A stretch of DNA of 64,000 nt from Lycium barbarum (taxonomy: Eukaryota > Streptophyta > Magnoliopsida > Solanales > Solanaceae): contig NC_083339.1 in the NCBI RefSeq assembly GCF_019175385.1, positions 81,642,120 through 81,706,119 of the forward strand. The letters run 5' to 3'. Shown here one piece after another: positions 10,109 to 21,236 of this stretch. Numbering within the stretch: position 1 is the stretch's first letter; each line of letters starts with the position of its first letter. The notes below the pieces were generated by a model, which saw nothing but the letters and a program-made list of their open reading frames with translations, made no database searches and was not told where the DNA came from. Position numbers and translations under genes: made by a program.

Positions 10109-13100
10109 TGTCACGACCCAGCTCCGGGGGCCGCGACTAGTGCCCTATTTGGGCACCCCAAACAAACTCACATGCTAACTCGTCATATTCTAATTTAACT
10201 CAGATTTTGTGTCAATTATTTTAAACAGATTTGAAGTCAAATATTATCTTAAGTGGTCGCGCGTGCAAGGATATCATATCAAAACCAAAGAGGCGGCGGA
10301 ATACACATCGCCGAACATATGCATATATACAAACATATGGGCCACCATGGCCGCCATAACAGGTAGGACCGCATTAATACACAAATCATAAACAGAACAA
10401 ACACACGTAGGACCCTCGACCCACATATATGACTACAGGCCTCTACAAACCAAAACAGAAACATATGGCGGGACAGGGCCCCGCCGTACCCCAAATAGTC
10501 CAAATATATAGAGAAACAGATACATGACAAAAGATATGTACCAAGATGTAGGCTCCGGATCAAGAGGAGCGCTCTGTAAGAGCAGAAAGTATGGCCTACA
10601 CTGGCGGGTCACGAACCTCATCACCTGCGGGCATGAAACGCAGCCCCCAAAGAAAGGGGGTCAGTACGAAAGATGTACTGAGTATGTAAAACATAAAGTA
10701 CAGAAATCCAAACCATAACTGTAGTAAAGGTACAGAAAGAGAATACCGAATCAGTATATCAAAACTGGTACGGAAATCATATGTACATAATGCAAATAAA
10801 AGAAATCATGCATAAGGCTCAGGAACGTGGTCGCCACTCCGACGCTGGCGCCACAACACAGCATACTCCGAAAAGTTTCAAATCTCCGTACAACCCCGAA
10901 CATAACATATCATCACACATATCACATCATCAAAGAATATCATAAGTCATATCACAGCATAACTCCATAAACGGTACCCGACCCTATGGCGAGGTCTCGG
11001 GAACCGTAACACATCATACTGCCGAATATGTCATAATGCGCACGATCACAAAACCGGCCCGGGAACCGGCGAACGCTATCATAGTAACAGGCACGAGCAG
11101 AGTAGTGCGGAAAATCATATGCATATACACAATTAACTTCCAAGTCTCGACTAATAAATACATATACATATATATATATATATATACTGAGATCAGAAAG
11201 CTTAAAGTAAGCATCGAGTCCGTCAGAATTGGTATACAAAAGATATGAGCCTTTAATTTATAAAACTTTCGAAAAATACCTTATAAGCCATTTTCTGAAA
11301 ATTTAGCATCATTCACATTAAGGAGCTTTCACATAACTTATGGAGTAATTCAACGGAACCTTAGATTCATAGATAAAATTCCTCTCTTTATATCATACAA
11401 AAAATAGCTCAAGTAAGACAAACGAAGGAAGTCACGGGACTAGTGGGCCCACCTCGGGTCAAGTCGAGGTGGCGGACATAAGTTACAAACATTAGACTCT
11501 ATCGAGTCATCCACGAAGGTTTCGAAGCGATTCCATCACGTCTGCACAAGTTATGGATGTTTGAACAGTTTTCCAACAAGACATAAGGTTTATAGTTCAA
11601 TTATATTGAATGAATAGTACCCAAATTCAGACTCGAATTTCTATGAGCAGAATAACCTCCGAGGCTCAAATCTCAACCTAGTATATCTAGGACATGCCAA
11701 AAGAAAGAAAGGGATAACTTTACATACCTTTAGCTCTCCTTACGGTTGCCCAAAATCAAGTCCCGTTTGCTCCAGAATTTACATTTGGTCACATTTACCA
11801 AATATGAATTTCAAGCTTTTAAGAATTCAAGTTTAAATTTATACTTGTCTACCGAAATTTCGGCAGCATCTCCGCTATAATTTCAACATCCCCGAGAATT
11901 TGCTCGGCCATAATATCAACAACAACAACCACAACAATAACAACAATCATCAAAACCACAACAAAACGCGTTTTAACATAATTTTTTGCTCCTTTCTACA
12001 AAATGTAACATTTCCATTCCAACTTCACACTATCCAACTAATATCAACATTTTCCATATTCATTAACTAACTCAAGATTACTCAAACATATTTCGATAGT
12101 ATTTCAAACAATATTCAAGGATTCAAGCCATTATGCCAATTCCATATTCCATTCGAAACTCCTATAAATGCAACGAAACTACCAAATCGCATTGTTTTCT
12201 TCCAAGTTCACTATCAACAACATAATCCACATTTAGAATCTCACTTTCATAATCATATAAAATTTATACTAAAATCATATAATTTCCCATAACCACCTAC
12301 AACCAATTTTAATGCCAACTCAACTCGTTAAACCTTTATTTACGTCATCTATGTCACAACGACACAACTAGCAAACTAAATAAAAAATTTAATTCACCAT
12401 TCCCCTTCACTCCATGCCACACGGCCACACACACCCTCACACACCCACACGGCTATACACACACCCACCACAATTCTATGATTTTTCATGCAATACTAAC
12501 CATTATAACACATATGTTTCTTCCATAATAAAAGAGATAAAAATTCTTACCTTTTTCTTCAAATTTTCTCTTGCCACAAACGTCGTCCTTTCGCTAAACT
12601 AATTATACCCCGTCGAAGAGCGTCTTAAACTTATCAAGAATTCAAGATGGGAGTGATTTTTGGATCAAAGTCTAAAGGCTTGGAAGTTTTTTTTTTTTTT
12701 TTTTTTTTTGATGAGGGTTTCGGCCGAGAGGCCCCTTTTTGGGGTGTTCTTCAATTTTTTTGCTTCTTGAAAGTTCTATGGATGAACATGTGTAATTATC
12801 CCCTTATATTAATTAATCACATGGACCATTTAATTGTGGGCTTGGGCCAAAGGCCTCTTGGCCGGCCACCCCTTGTACTTGGGCCTCAATTTCTCTTTTT
12901 TGTTCTTTGAGCCCAATTCATTGTAGATCTTATTTTATAATTCACGGAACAAATTTTCGGAATTCCAATTTTTGCCCTTGGCCTTCTTCCGTATTTCTGC
13001 ATCCATATTTCTCATGAATATCACACATATGTTAAATAAAATAAAACATAACCTTATTTCCTACAAGCCAAGATTATTCCAAATCTTTCAAACGCGCAAA

Positions 13101-13115
13101 ACACGGGATATAACA
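10109..13115 (-). repeat. LTR1 of the tandem chromovirus (3' LTR in sense)
   Basis: On the + strand it begins TGTCACGACCCAGCTCC and ends CGGGATATAACA. It holds the conserved hairpin block (10624-10680), a further hairpin (10827-10854), an AT-dinucleotide run at 11166-11186 and the palindrome at 11849-11866. It is uninterrupted. No coding potential beyond chance frames. Confidence 0.85.
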
Positions 13116-13130
13116 TTCTCCCTCCTTTAG
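13116..13130 (-). promoter_or_regulatory. Polypurine tract, internal copy 1
   Basis: In sense CTAAAGGAGGGAGAA lies directly before the 3' LTR, the normal place for plus-strand priming. It is mixed purine, unlike the pure poly-G tracts of copy 2 and B2. Confidence 0.65.
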
Positions 13131-13219
13131 AACATTCGTCCTCGAATATTAAATTTACCTTATAAATTTTACAAACGTTTTAGGGGAGGTCCTTTATATG
13201 GGTGGCACACATAAAATAT

Positions 13220-16200
13220 TTACTGATTAATGCAATCAATCACAAAATTTAAATTTTTACCTGGAGATACGGGGAACAGGTGAGGATATTTCTTCTTCAT
13301 TTCGTTCTCTGCTTCCCAGGTGATTTCTTCTCTGTTATTATTTCGCCAGATCACCTTAACAGAAGGCACTTCTTTGGTGCGCAGTCTCCTCACTTGGCGG
13401 TCCAGAATAGCTACAGGTTGCTCTTCGTAAGACAAGTCCTCCGGTACCTGAATATAATTTACTGGAAATATTCTGTCAGGATCACCAATACATTTCCGGA
13501 GCATGGATACATGGAATACCGGGTGCACTGCCTCTAGATCTGATGGTAAGTCCAGTTCATAAGCGACATTCCCAATCTTCCGGACAATCTGGTAAGGCCC
13601 AATGTATCACGGACTGAGCTTTCCCTTTCTGCCGAATCTCATCACGCCCTTCATGGGCGACACTTTCAGAAATACCCAGTCTTCAATTTGGAAGTCCAAA
13701 GGTCGACGTCGTTTATCAGCATAAGATTTCTGTCGACTCTGGGCCGCTAATAGCCGCTCTCGAATCAGTTTCACTTTATCGACTGCCTGCTGGACCACAT
13801 CTGGACCAATTAATTTAGTTTCACCCACGTCGAACCAACCGATCGGAGATCTGCATTTCCTACCATATAGGGCTTCGTAAGGCGCCATCTGTATGTTGGA
13901 ATGATAACTATTATTATAACCAAATTCAACAAGCGGCAAATGATCATCCTAGCTACCTCTGAAATCAATAGTACAGGCCCGCAACATATCTTCCAATGTC
14001 TGAATAGTGCGCTCGGCCTGTCCGTCGGACTGAGGATGAAATGCTGTACTAAGACTCACCTGAGTCCCCAATCCTTCCTGGAATGATCTCCAGAAATTCG
14101 CTGTGAACTGGGCACCTCTGTCAGTAATAATAGATACAGGGATCCCGTGAAGTCTTACTATTTCTTTAAGATACAATCTGGCATAATCCTCAGCCGAATA
14201 AGTGGTCCTGACCGGAAGAAAATGGGCTGATTTCGTTAATCTGTCAACAATAACCCAAATAGAATCATACCTGCGTGGAGTGCGCGACAACCCAACAACG
14301 AAATCCATATTAATCATCTCCCATTTCCAAGCTGGAATTTCCATTTCCTGTAGTAATCTGCCGGGCTTCTGATGTTCGATCTTGACTTGCTGGCAATTTA
14401 GACATTGGCCAACGAACTCTGCAATATCTCTTTTCATGCCGTCCCACCAGTATAAACATTTAAGGTCATGGTACATCTTAGTAGACCCAGGATGAATAGA
14501 ATACCGAGCATTATGTGTTTCGCCCATAATTTGCCGTCGTAACCCTGCAACGTCCGGTACACATAATCTGCCTCCATATAATAACACCCTTCAGGCGAAA
14601 TTTCGAACGGAGTCTTTTCTTTACTAAGAGCCACATCTCTGTACTGTACCAAAACAGAATCTTCGAACTGACGCTGCTTTACCTCTTCTATAATGGATGA
14701 CTCAGCAACCTCTCGAACAGAAACCACAGCATCACCAGAATCTGCCAAATGAACTCCAAGGCTAGCTAACTGATGAATCTCACGAACTAATCCTTTCTTA
14801 TTAGGCTGCACCTCAGTCAAACTACCCATGGACTTGCGGCTCAGTGCGCCGGCTACCACATTATCTTTCCCAGGATGATACAAAATATCAACGTCATAAT
14901 CTTTTAATAGTTCAAGCCATCTCCTCTACCGCAAATTCAGTTCCTTCTGTTTAAAAATATACTGGAGACTCTTATGGTCCGTATAAATATCAACGTGGAC
15001 CCCATATAAATAATGCCGCCATATCTTCAAAGCATGAATTACCGCGGCCAATTCCAGATCATGAGTGGAATAATTTCTTTCATGCGGTCTGAGCTGCCGG
15101 GAAGCATAGGCTATAACTCGACCGTGCTGCATTAACACACAACCTATCCCAATACCAGAAGCATCACAATAGACAACATACCCGTCTGACCCTTCTGGAA
15201 GAGCTAAAACTGGAGCTATAATTAATTTTTCCTTTAGTGTCTGGAAACTGCGCTCACAGGCATCGGTCCACTGAAATTTTTCTGCCTTCCAAGTTAACTT
15301 CGTTAATGGCGCCGCTATAGAAGCAAAATTCTCCACAAATCTTCTATAATACCCGGCCAAACCCAGAAAGCTACGTACCTCTGTCGGTGTAGTAGGCCTA
15401 GGCTAATTCTGTACCGCTTCAATCTTCTGCGTATCGACCCGAATACCATCTGCTCCGACAATATGCCCCAAAAATGCCACTGAGGTTAACCAGAATTCAC
15501 ATTTGGAGAATTTAGCATATAATTTTTGCTGCCGAAGTGTGCCAAGTACTGTTCCTAAATGATCTGAATGCTCCTCTGTTGATCGTGAATAAACCAAAAT
15601 ATCATCAATAAATACAATCACGAACATATCAAGAAACGGCCGGAATACCCGATTCATTAAATCCATGAATACCGCTGGAGCATTAGTCAGCCTAAAAGAC
15701 ATCACTCTGAATTCATAATGCCCATATCGGGTCCTGAAGGCAGTCTTCGGAATATCGGCCTCTCGTACCCGTACCTGGTGGTAGCCTGAACGCAAATCTA
15801 TCTTCGAGAAATATTTGGCACCCTGCAACTGATCAAATAAATCTTCAATTCGGGGGAGGGGATATTTATTCTTTATAGTCACCTTATTCAGCTATCGATA
15901 ATCAATACACATTCGCAGTGACCCATCTTTCTTTCTAACAAATAATACCGGCGCTCCCCAGGGCGATGTACTGGGTCTGATGAAGCCTTTATCCAATAGA
16001 TCTTTCAGCTGCTCCTTTAATTCCTTCAATTCTGCAGGTGCCATTCTGTACGGAGGAATAGATATGGGCTGCGTATCTGGCAACAAATCTATAGTGAAGT
16101 CTATCTCCCGCTCAGGCGGGAGGCCTGGAAGCTCATCTGGGAATACATCTGAGAATTCATTAACAACCGGAACTGACTGAAGAGTAGGTGTCTCGGCCTT

Positions 16201-18052
16201 AGTATCGTGCACTCGGACCAAATGATAGATATAACCTTTCTGAATCATTTTCTTAGCCTTGAGGTATGAAATAAACTTACCCCTCGGCGACGCTGTACTC
16301 CCTGACCACTCTATGACTGGTTCCCCTGGAAACTGGAAACGAACTACCTTTTTCTGGCAGTCAACATTAGCATAACAGGAAGCTAACCAGTCCATACCCA
16401 TAATAACATCAAATTCCAGCATATCTAACTCTACCAAATTAGCTTTAGTGCAACGATCATATATAATCACAGAACAATCTTTATATACCTGCCTCTCTAT
16501 AATATAATCCCCAACCGGTGTAGCTACTTCGAATGGCTCTATAGGTTCGGGTATTGTTCCAATTTTACCAGCAACGAGCGGGGAGATATATGACAAGGTA
16601 GAACCAGGATCAATCAATGCATATACAGATCGGGAGAAAACCAGTAATGTACCTGTGACAACATTTGGCGACACCTCCTGGTCCTGGCGGCTGGCCAATG
16701 CATATATGCGGTTCGAAGGACCGCTAGAATCTGAAATACTGCCACGGCCTCGACCGCGGCCCGCCGGTGCCGGCAAACCCCGCCCTGCAGGGCGCATAAC
16801 CGAGGGAGTAGAAGATGAACCAGCGGCTGATCCCGTCGGCTGAACTGTACTACCAGAACCACTCGCCATCGGACAATCTCGCATAACATGGCCCTGACGG
16901 CCGCAGGAAAAACAAGCTCCTGTGGCTCGGTAGCACTCCCCTGGGTGCGATCTCCCACAATAAGAACAACGGGGCCTGGGTGGTCTGGACTGGCTGGAAC
17001 CTCTGGTCGTCTGCGAACCTGATGCTCTGGAACTCTTGCCGGCCCCAGATGGTCCTGCACTATCAAATCGTCTACCGGCGGACTGTGTACCCCGGCCTGA
17101 CGGAGAAGGATATCTGCCTGACTGCTGTGACTGAGGCTGTCCGCCTCGGAAATCTCTAGAATACCCTGCTGATCTAGCCCGCTTGGGCGGCCTCCTATCC
17201 CGATCGCTGCCCGACCGGTCCTCTCTGTGCCGGTCCTCCATACCCTGGGCATAAGCCTGTAATCGGGCGATGTCCATATCAGTCTGCGATGCCATCGCCA
17301 TACAGCTGTCAACTAAGTAGCGATCCAGCCCTATCACGTACCGGTGCATCCGGTCAGCCATATCCGCTACTATAGCAGGTGCATATCGAGCCAAGGAATC
17401 AAACTCCAAATTATACTCACGAACACTCCGACCTCTCTGCCGTAGCTGCAAAAATCTGTCAACCCTCGCCCTCCGCAACTCCGGGGGCAAAAAGTGGCGG
17501 AGAAAAGCGGCCACAAACTCGTCCCATGTAGCTAGGGGAGCACCCTCACCTCTGGACATCTGCCATGACTCATACCAATTAGTCGCAACATCTCGTAATC
17601 TGTGCGAGGCTAACTCAACGGACTCGGTCTCTGAAGCCCTGACCAGTCCCAATGAGCGCCTCATCCCCCGAATGAAGTCGTGGGGGTCCTCCTCGGGCTT
17701 AGACCCGAAAAACTCTGGGGGACTACATGTCAGAAAATCACGAACCCTCAGGCTATCACGCCTGTCATCATCATCATCACCTCTCAGTCCGCGTCTACGA
17801 GCCTGTCCCGCCACCAACGTCGTCAACAATTGTACGGCCTCCCTCAACGTCATATCCTCCTCCCCCGGCCGAGAAACTGGAGGCTCGGGCGCTGGAGCGT
17901 CTGGAGCTAATGATGGACCTGCTCCAGGCTCCTCCGGTGGTGTAGCAGCTCCGACTAGGGCACAACATCGGGTAAATCCTGAGCACGAGCCCGAGTAACT
18001 CTCCCATCACCGCCTTGCCCTTCTGGGCAGCCGTTTCCTTCTTCGGAGGCAT
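13220..18052 (-). pseudogene. Chromovirus gag-pol, copy 1 (decayed)
   Basis: A single gag-pol reading: start MPPKKETAAQKGKAV at 18052, capsid region, CCHC knuckle [14 protein letters not shown], protease LIDPGST, RT with [16 protein letters not shown] and FIDDIL, RNase H with YTDHKSLQY, integrase with HHCC and D,D,E residues ([16 protein letters not shown]), and a C-terminal chromodomain ([18 protein letters not shown]). The normal product makes virus-like particles, copies the RNA, and targets integration to heterochromatin. This copy has an out-of-frame deletion after MGE, TAG stops at 17957, 15894, 15405, 14928 and 13951, a TGA at 13609, and a one-base loss near 14590. Compared with copy 2, the stops are C-to-T type changes. 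Confidence 0.9.
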
Positions 18053-18163
18053 CACTGAAAAACACAACAATCGGTCAGAAAAAAAGTCTTCCTAATAGCA
18101 CAGCTCTATCGCACGATCTAAGATTCAAAGAAAGGTAACACCCTAAATGTCCTGTAGCCTCCT

Positions 18164-18197
18164 GTTTATAGATGTGGTGCACGACACACCGATAAAC
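18164..18197 (-). promoter_or_regulatory. Leader hairpin with palindromic loop (dimerisation-signal-like), copy 1
   Basis: In sense: arm GTTTATCGGTGTG, loop TCGTGCAC, arm CACATCTATAAAC. Twelve of thirteen positions pair, one as G-U; four more pairs (TCTT with AGGA) extend the base. It lies between the primer-binding site (18242-18253) and the gag ATG (18052). The function is inferred. Confidence 0.6.
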
Positions 18198-18241
18198 AAG
18201 ACTCTACGAGAAACGGCCTGTAGACATTCCGAGGACAAACC

Positions 18242-18253
18242 GCTCTGATACCA
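18242..18253 (-). promoter_or_regulatory. Primer-binding site, initiator tRNA-Met, copy 1
   Basis: In sense TGGTATCAGAGC, complementary to the 3' end of plant initiator tRNA-Met, four bases after the LTR2 end. Confidence 0.9.
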
Positions 18254-19904
18254 CTTTTGTCACGACCCAGCTCCGAGGGCCGCGACTGGTGCCCTATTTG
18301 GGCACCCCAAACAAACTCACATGCTAACTCGTCATATTCTAATTTAACTCAGATTTTGTGTCAATTATTTTAAACAGATTTGAAGTCAAATATTATCTTA
18401 AGCGGTCGCGCGTGCAAGGATATCATATCAAAGCCAAAGAGGCGGCGGAATACACATCGCCGAACATATGCATATATACAAACATATGGGCCACCATGGC
18501 CGCCATAACAGGTAGGACCGCATTAAGACACAAATCATAAACAGAACAAACACACGTAGGACCCTCGACCCACATATATGACTACAGGCCTCTACAAACC
18601 AAAACGGAAACATATGGCGGGACAGGGCCCCGCCGTACCCCAAATAGTCCAAATATATAGAGAAACAGATACATGACAAAAGATATGTACCAAGATGTAG
18701 GCTCCGGATCAAGAGGAGCGCTCTGTAAGAGCAGAAAGTATGGCCTACACTGGCGGGTCACGAACCTCAGCACCTGCGGGCATGAAACGTAGCCCCCGAA
18801 GAAAGGGGGTCAGTACGAAAGATGTACTGAGTATGTAAAGCATAGAGTACAGAAATCCAAACCATAACTGTAGTAAAGGTACAGAAAGAGAATACCGAAT
18901 CAGTATATGAAAACTGGTACGGAAATCATATGTACATAATGCAAATAAAAGAAATCATGCATAAGGCTCAGGAACGTGGTCGCCACTCCGACGCTGGCGC
19001 CACAACACAGCATACTCCGGAAAGTTTCAAATCTCCGTACAACCCCGAACATAACATATCATCACACATATCACATCATCAAAGAATATCATAAGCCATA
19101 TCACAGCTGTCACACCCCGACCTTACTAGGGTGTGATGGGCACCCGATCCTTACTTAGGGCCGAGCGAACCCTCAGACTCTTGCTGCACATAACGTTACG
19201 TCAAACTTTTAAATCAAATCAGATAAAATATATAGTAAATTTTTTTTTTTTGAAATATTCTTTCCAGAAATATTCCTTCTCGAATCTTCCAAACGAACAA
19301 ATCTATAGTCATACAAAATTCACTACATAACACAGACCGACATCTCGGCTGACAGAGCCGCTTACAGACTGACATACCATACCCACGACGCTGTCTGCAA
19401 AGTCTCTAACACCATACAGAAACCATAACGCATATACCATACCCTAACTTGGCAGTCCTCCAGGAGCAAATGGAGTTCGCCACCACTGCTGAAATATCTT
19501 TTATAGTGTCCTTATCTCGTCTGGGAGTACCTGCGCGGCATGAAACGCAGCCCCCATAGAACCGGGGGTCAGTACGGGATATGTACTGAGTATGTAAGAC
19601 ATAGAATACAGAAAGCAGCGCCATAATCGAAACAAACAGTACCAAGAGTACGCATGTTATCCAGATTACCAAATTACTTGCTTCTCAGACACAGTTCATA
19701 CAGACCAATACCGACCATACAGACCGACACAGACCATACTGACCAATACAGATCATACAGACCGTACAAATCATACAAAGCGTAACAAAATCATACAGAG
19801 CATACAGAATGCCGACATACTTACTTTCCAGACACCGATCGCACATACCGATATCAGACATCAGAAGGAGTGTGGCACGTACAGAACGCACGGATAATGT
19901 CATA

Positions 19905-20175
19905 CGTCGGACGGAGTACAGAACGTACTGAATACTCAGATGATGTCATATATCGGACGGTATACAGAATGTACAGATTACTCAGATGATATCATATATC
20001 GGACGGAATACAGAACATACAGATTACTCAGATGATATCATATATCGGACGGAATACAGAACGTACAGATTACTCAGATAATGTCATATGTCGGACGGAA
20101 TACAGAACGTACAGATTACTCAGATGATGTCATATAACGGACGGAATACAGAACATACAGAATACTCAGATGATG
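19905..20175. repeat. About 45-bp tandem repeat in solo LTR A
   Basis: About six units built on CGGACGGAATACAGAACGTA followed by CAGATTACTCAGATGATGTC and a TATAT-rich joint. Units differ by a few bases. Confidence 0.85.
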
Positions 20176-20214
20176 TTAGAACATACAGAATACTCAGAAT
20201 CGTATGTCACATAT

Positions 20215-20580
20215 GCGTATAACAGAACCCGGCCCTGTGATAAGGGACGCGGTAAACAGAATTATCATATATCAAATTCATGTATCATATATGCATATAT
20301 CAGAACCCGACCCTCCAGTGAGGGGTGCGGTAACAGAGCCCGGCCCTCTAGTACGGGACGCGGTGAACAGACAGATCATATGCCATCCTGGCCACCACCC
20401 CATATCATTATATCATCATACCATATAACAGAGCCCGGCCCGCCTATGAGGGACGCGGTGAACAATGCAGGGGAATGCGCACGATAACAGAACCTGGCCC
20501 GAGACGCAGTGAATCATATCGTAGCGGACACACGAGGACATAACAGAACCTGGCCCGGGACGCAGTGAAAGATACATTGA
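20215..20580. repeat. GC-rich imperfect repeats in solo LTR A
   Basis: Repeated motif of the type CAGAACCCGGCCC ... GGGACGCGGTGAACAG, about five imperfect copies. The same motif occurs singly or in small numbers in the other LTRs (for example around 27650-27850 and 56700-56990). Confidence 0.7.
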
Positions 20581-20984
20581 GTCATGCACGAGCAGAGCCG
20601 TGAGAAACCACATGCATAGAAATCAAGACTCAACAGACCAATGTACTTACTGATACCTGGAGGCTCGGAACAGATTTCAGGTCAATCCGGCGTAGTATGA
20701 GAAAGTTACGAGCGTTTGAAGTACAGAGCGCTTTATAAGCGTTTCAGAAGCCTTTTTCGGAGAATCAGAGTCATAGTCATATCAGGCACCTTCGGATGTC
20801 CTTACGAATCAGATCAATTAGAGATTTTGGAACCATACTTACGTATAAGAAAATTATAGACGTCTTTATACAGAAACCTCTTCAAACATTTCAGAGCAAT
20901 CCGAGATCGTATACGGAAGTTAGGGACATTCAATCTTACAGAAGTTCTCGAACCAGAATAAACATATCAAAATGCTCTTATCAG

Positions 20985-21236
20985 GATACTGATTTCGGAA
21001 TCCTCATATCAGGATACTTATATCGGAATACTTATATCAGCATACTTACATCAGAATACTTATATCAAAATACTCATATCGAAACACTTATATCAGAAGG
21101 CTGATATCAAAATGCTTATATCAAGACACTTATATCAAAATACTTTTATCAGAATGCTTATATCAAAATACGTATATCAGAATACTTGTACCAAAATACT
21201 TATATCAAAATACTTATATCAAATACTTATATCAAG
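20985..21236. repeat. TATCARAATACTTA tandem repeats in solo LTR A
   Basis: Short 13-14 bp units, many copies, diverged. Related arrays lie in LTR B (26440-26612 plus 35976-36115) and in both B2 LTRs (27935-28265, 33740-34065). Confidence 0.8.

Noticed and set aside
16614..17312. 232-codon minus-strand frame, repeated at 41734-42432
   Set aside because: It is a shifted frame over the gag linker and CCHC region. It recurs only because the two gag copies are nearly identical.
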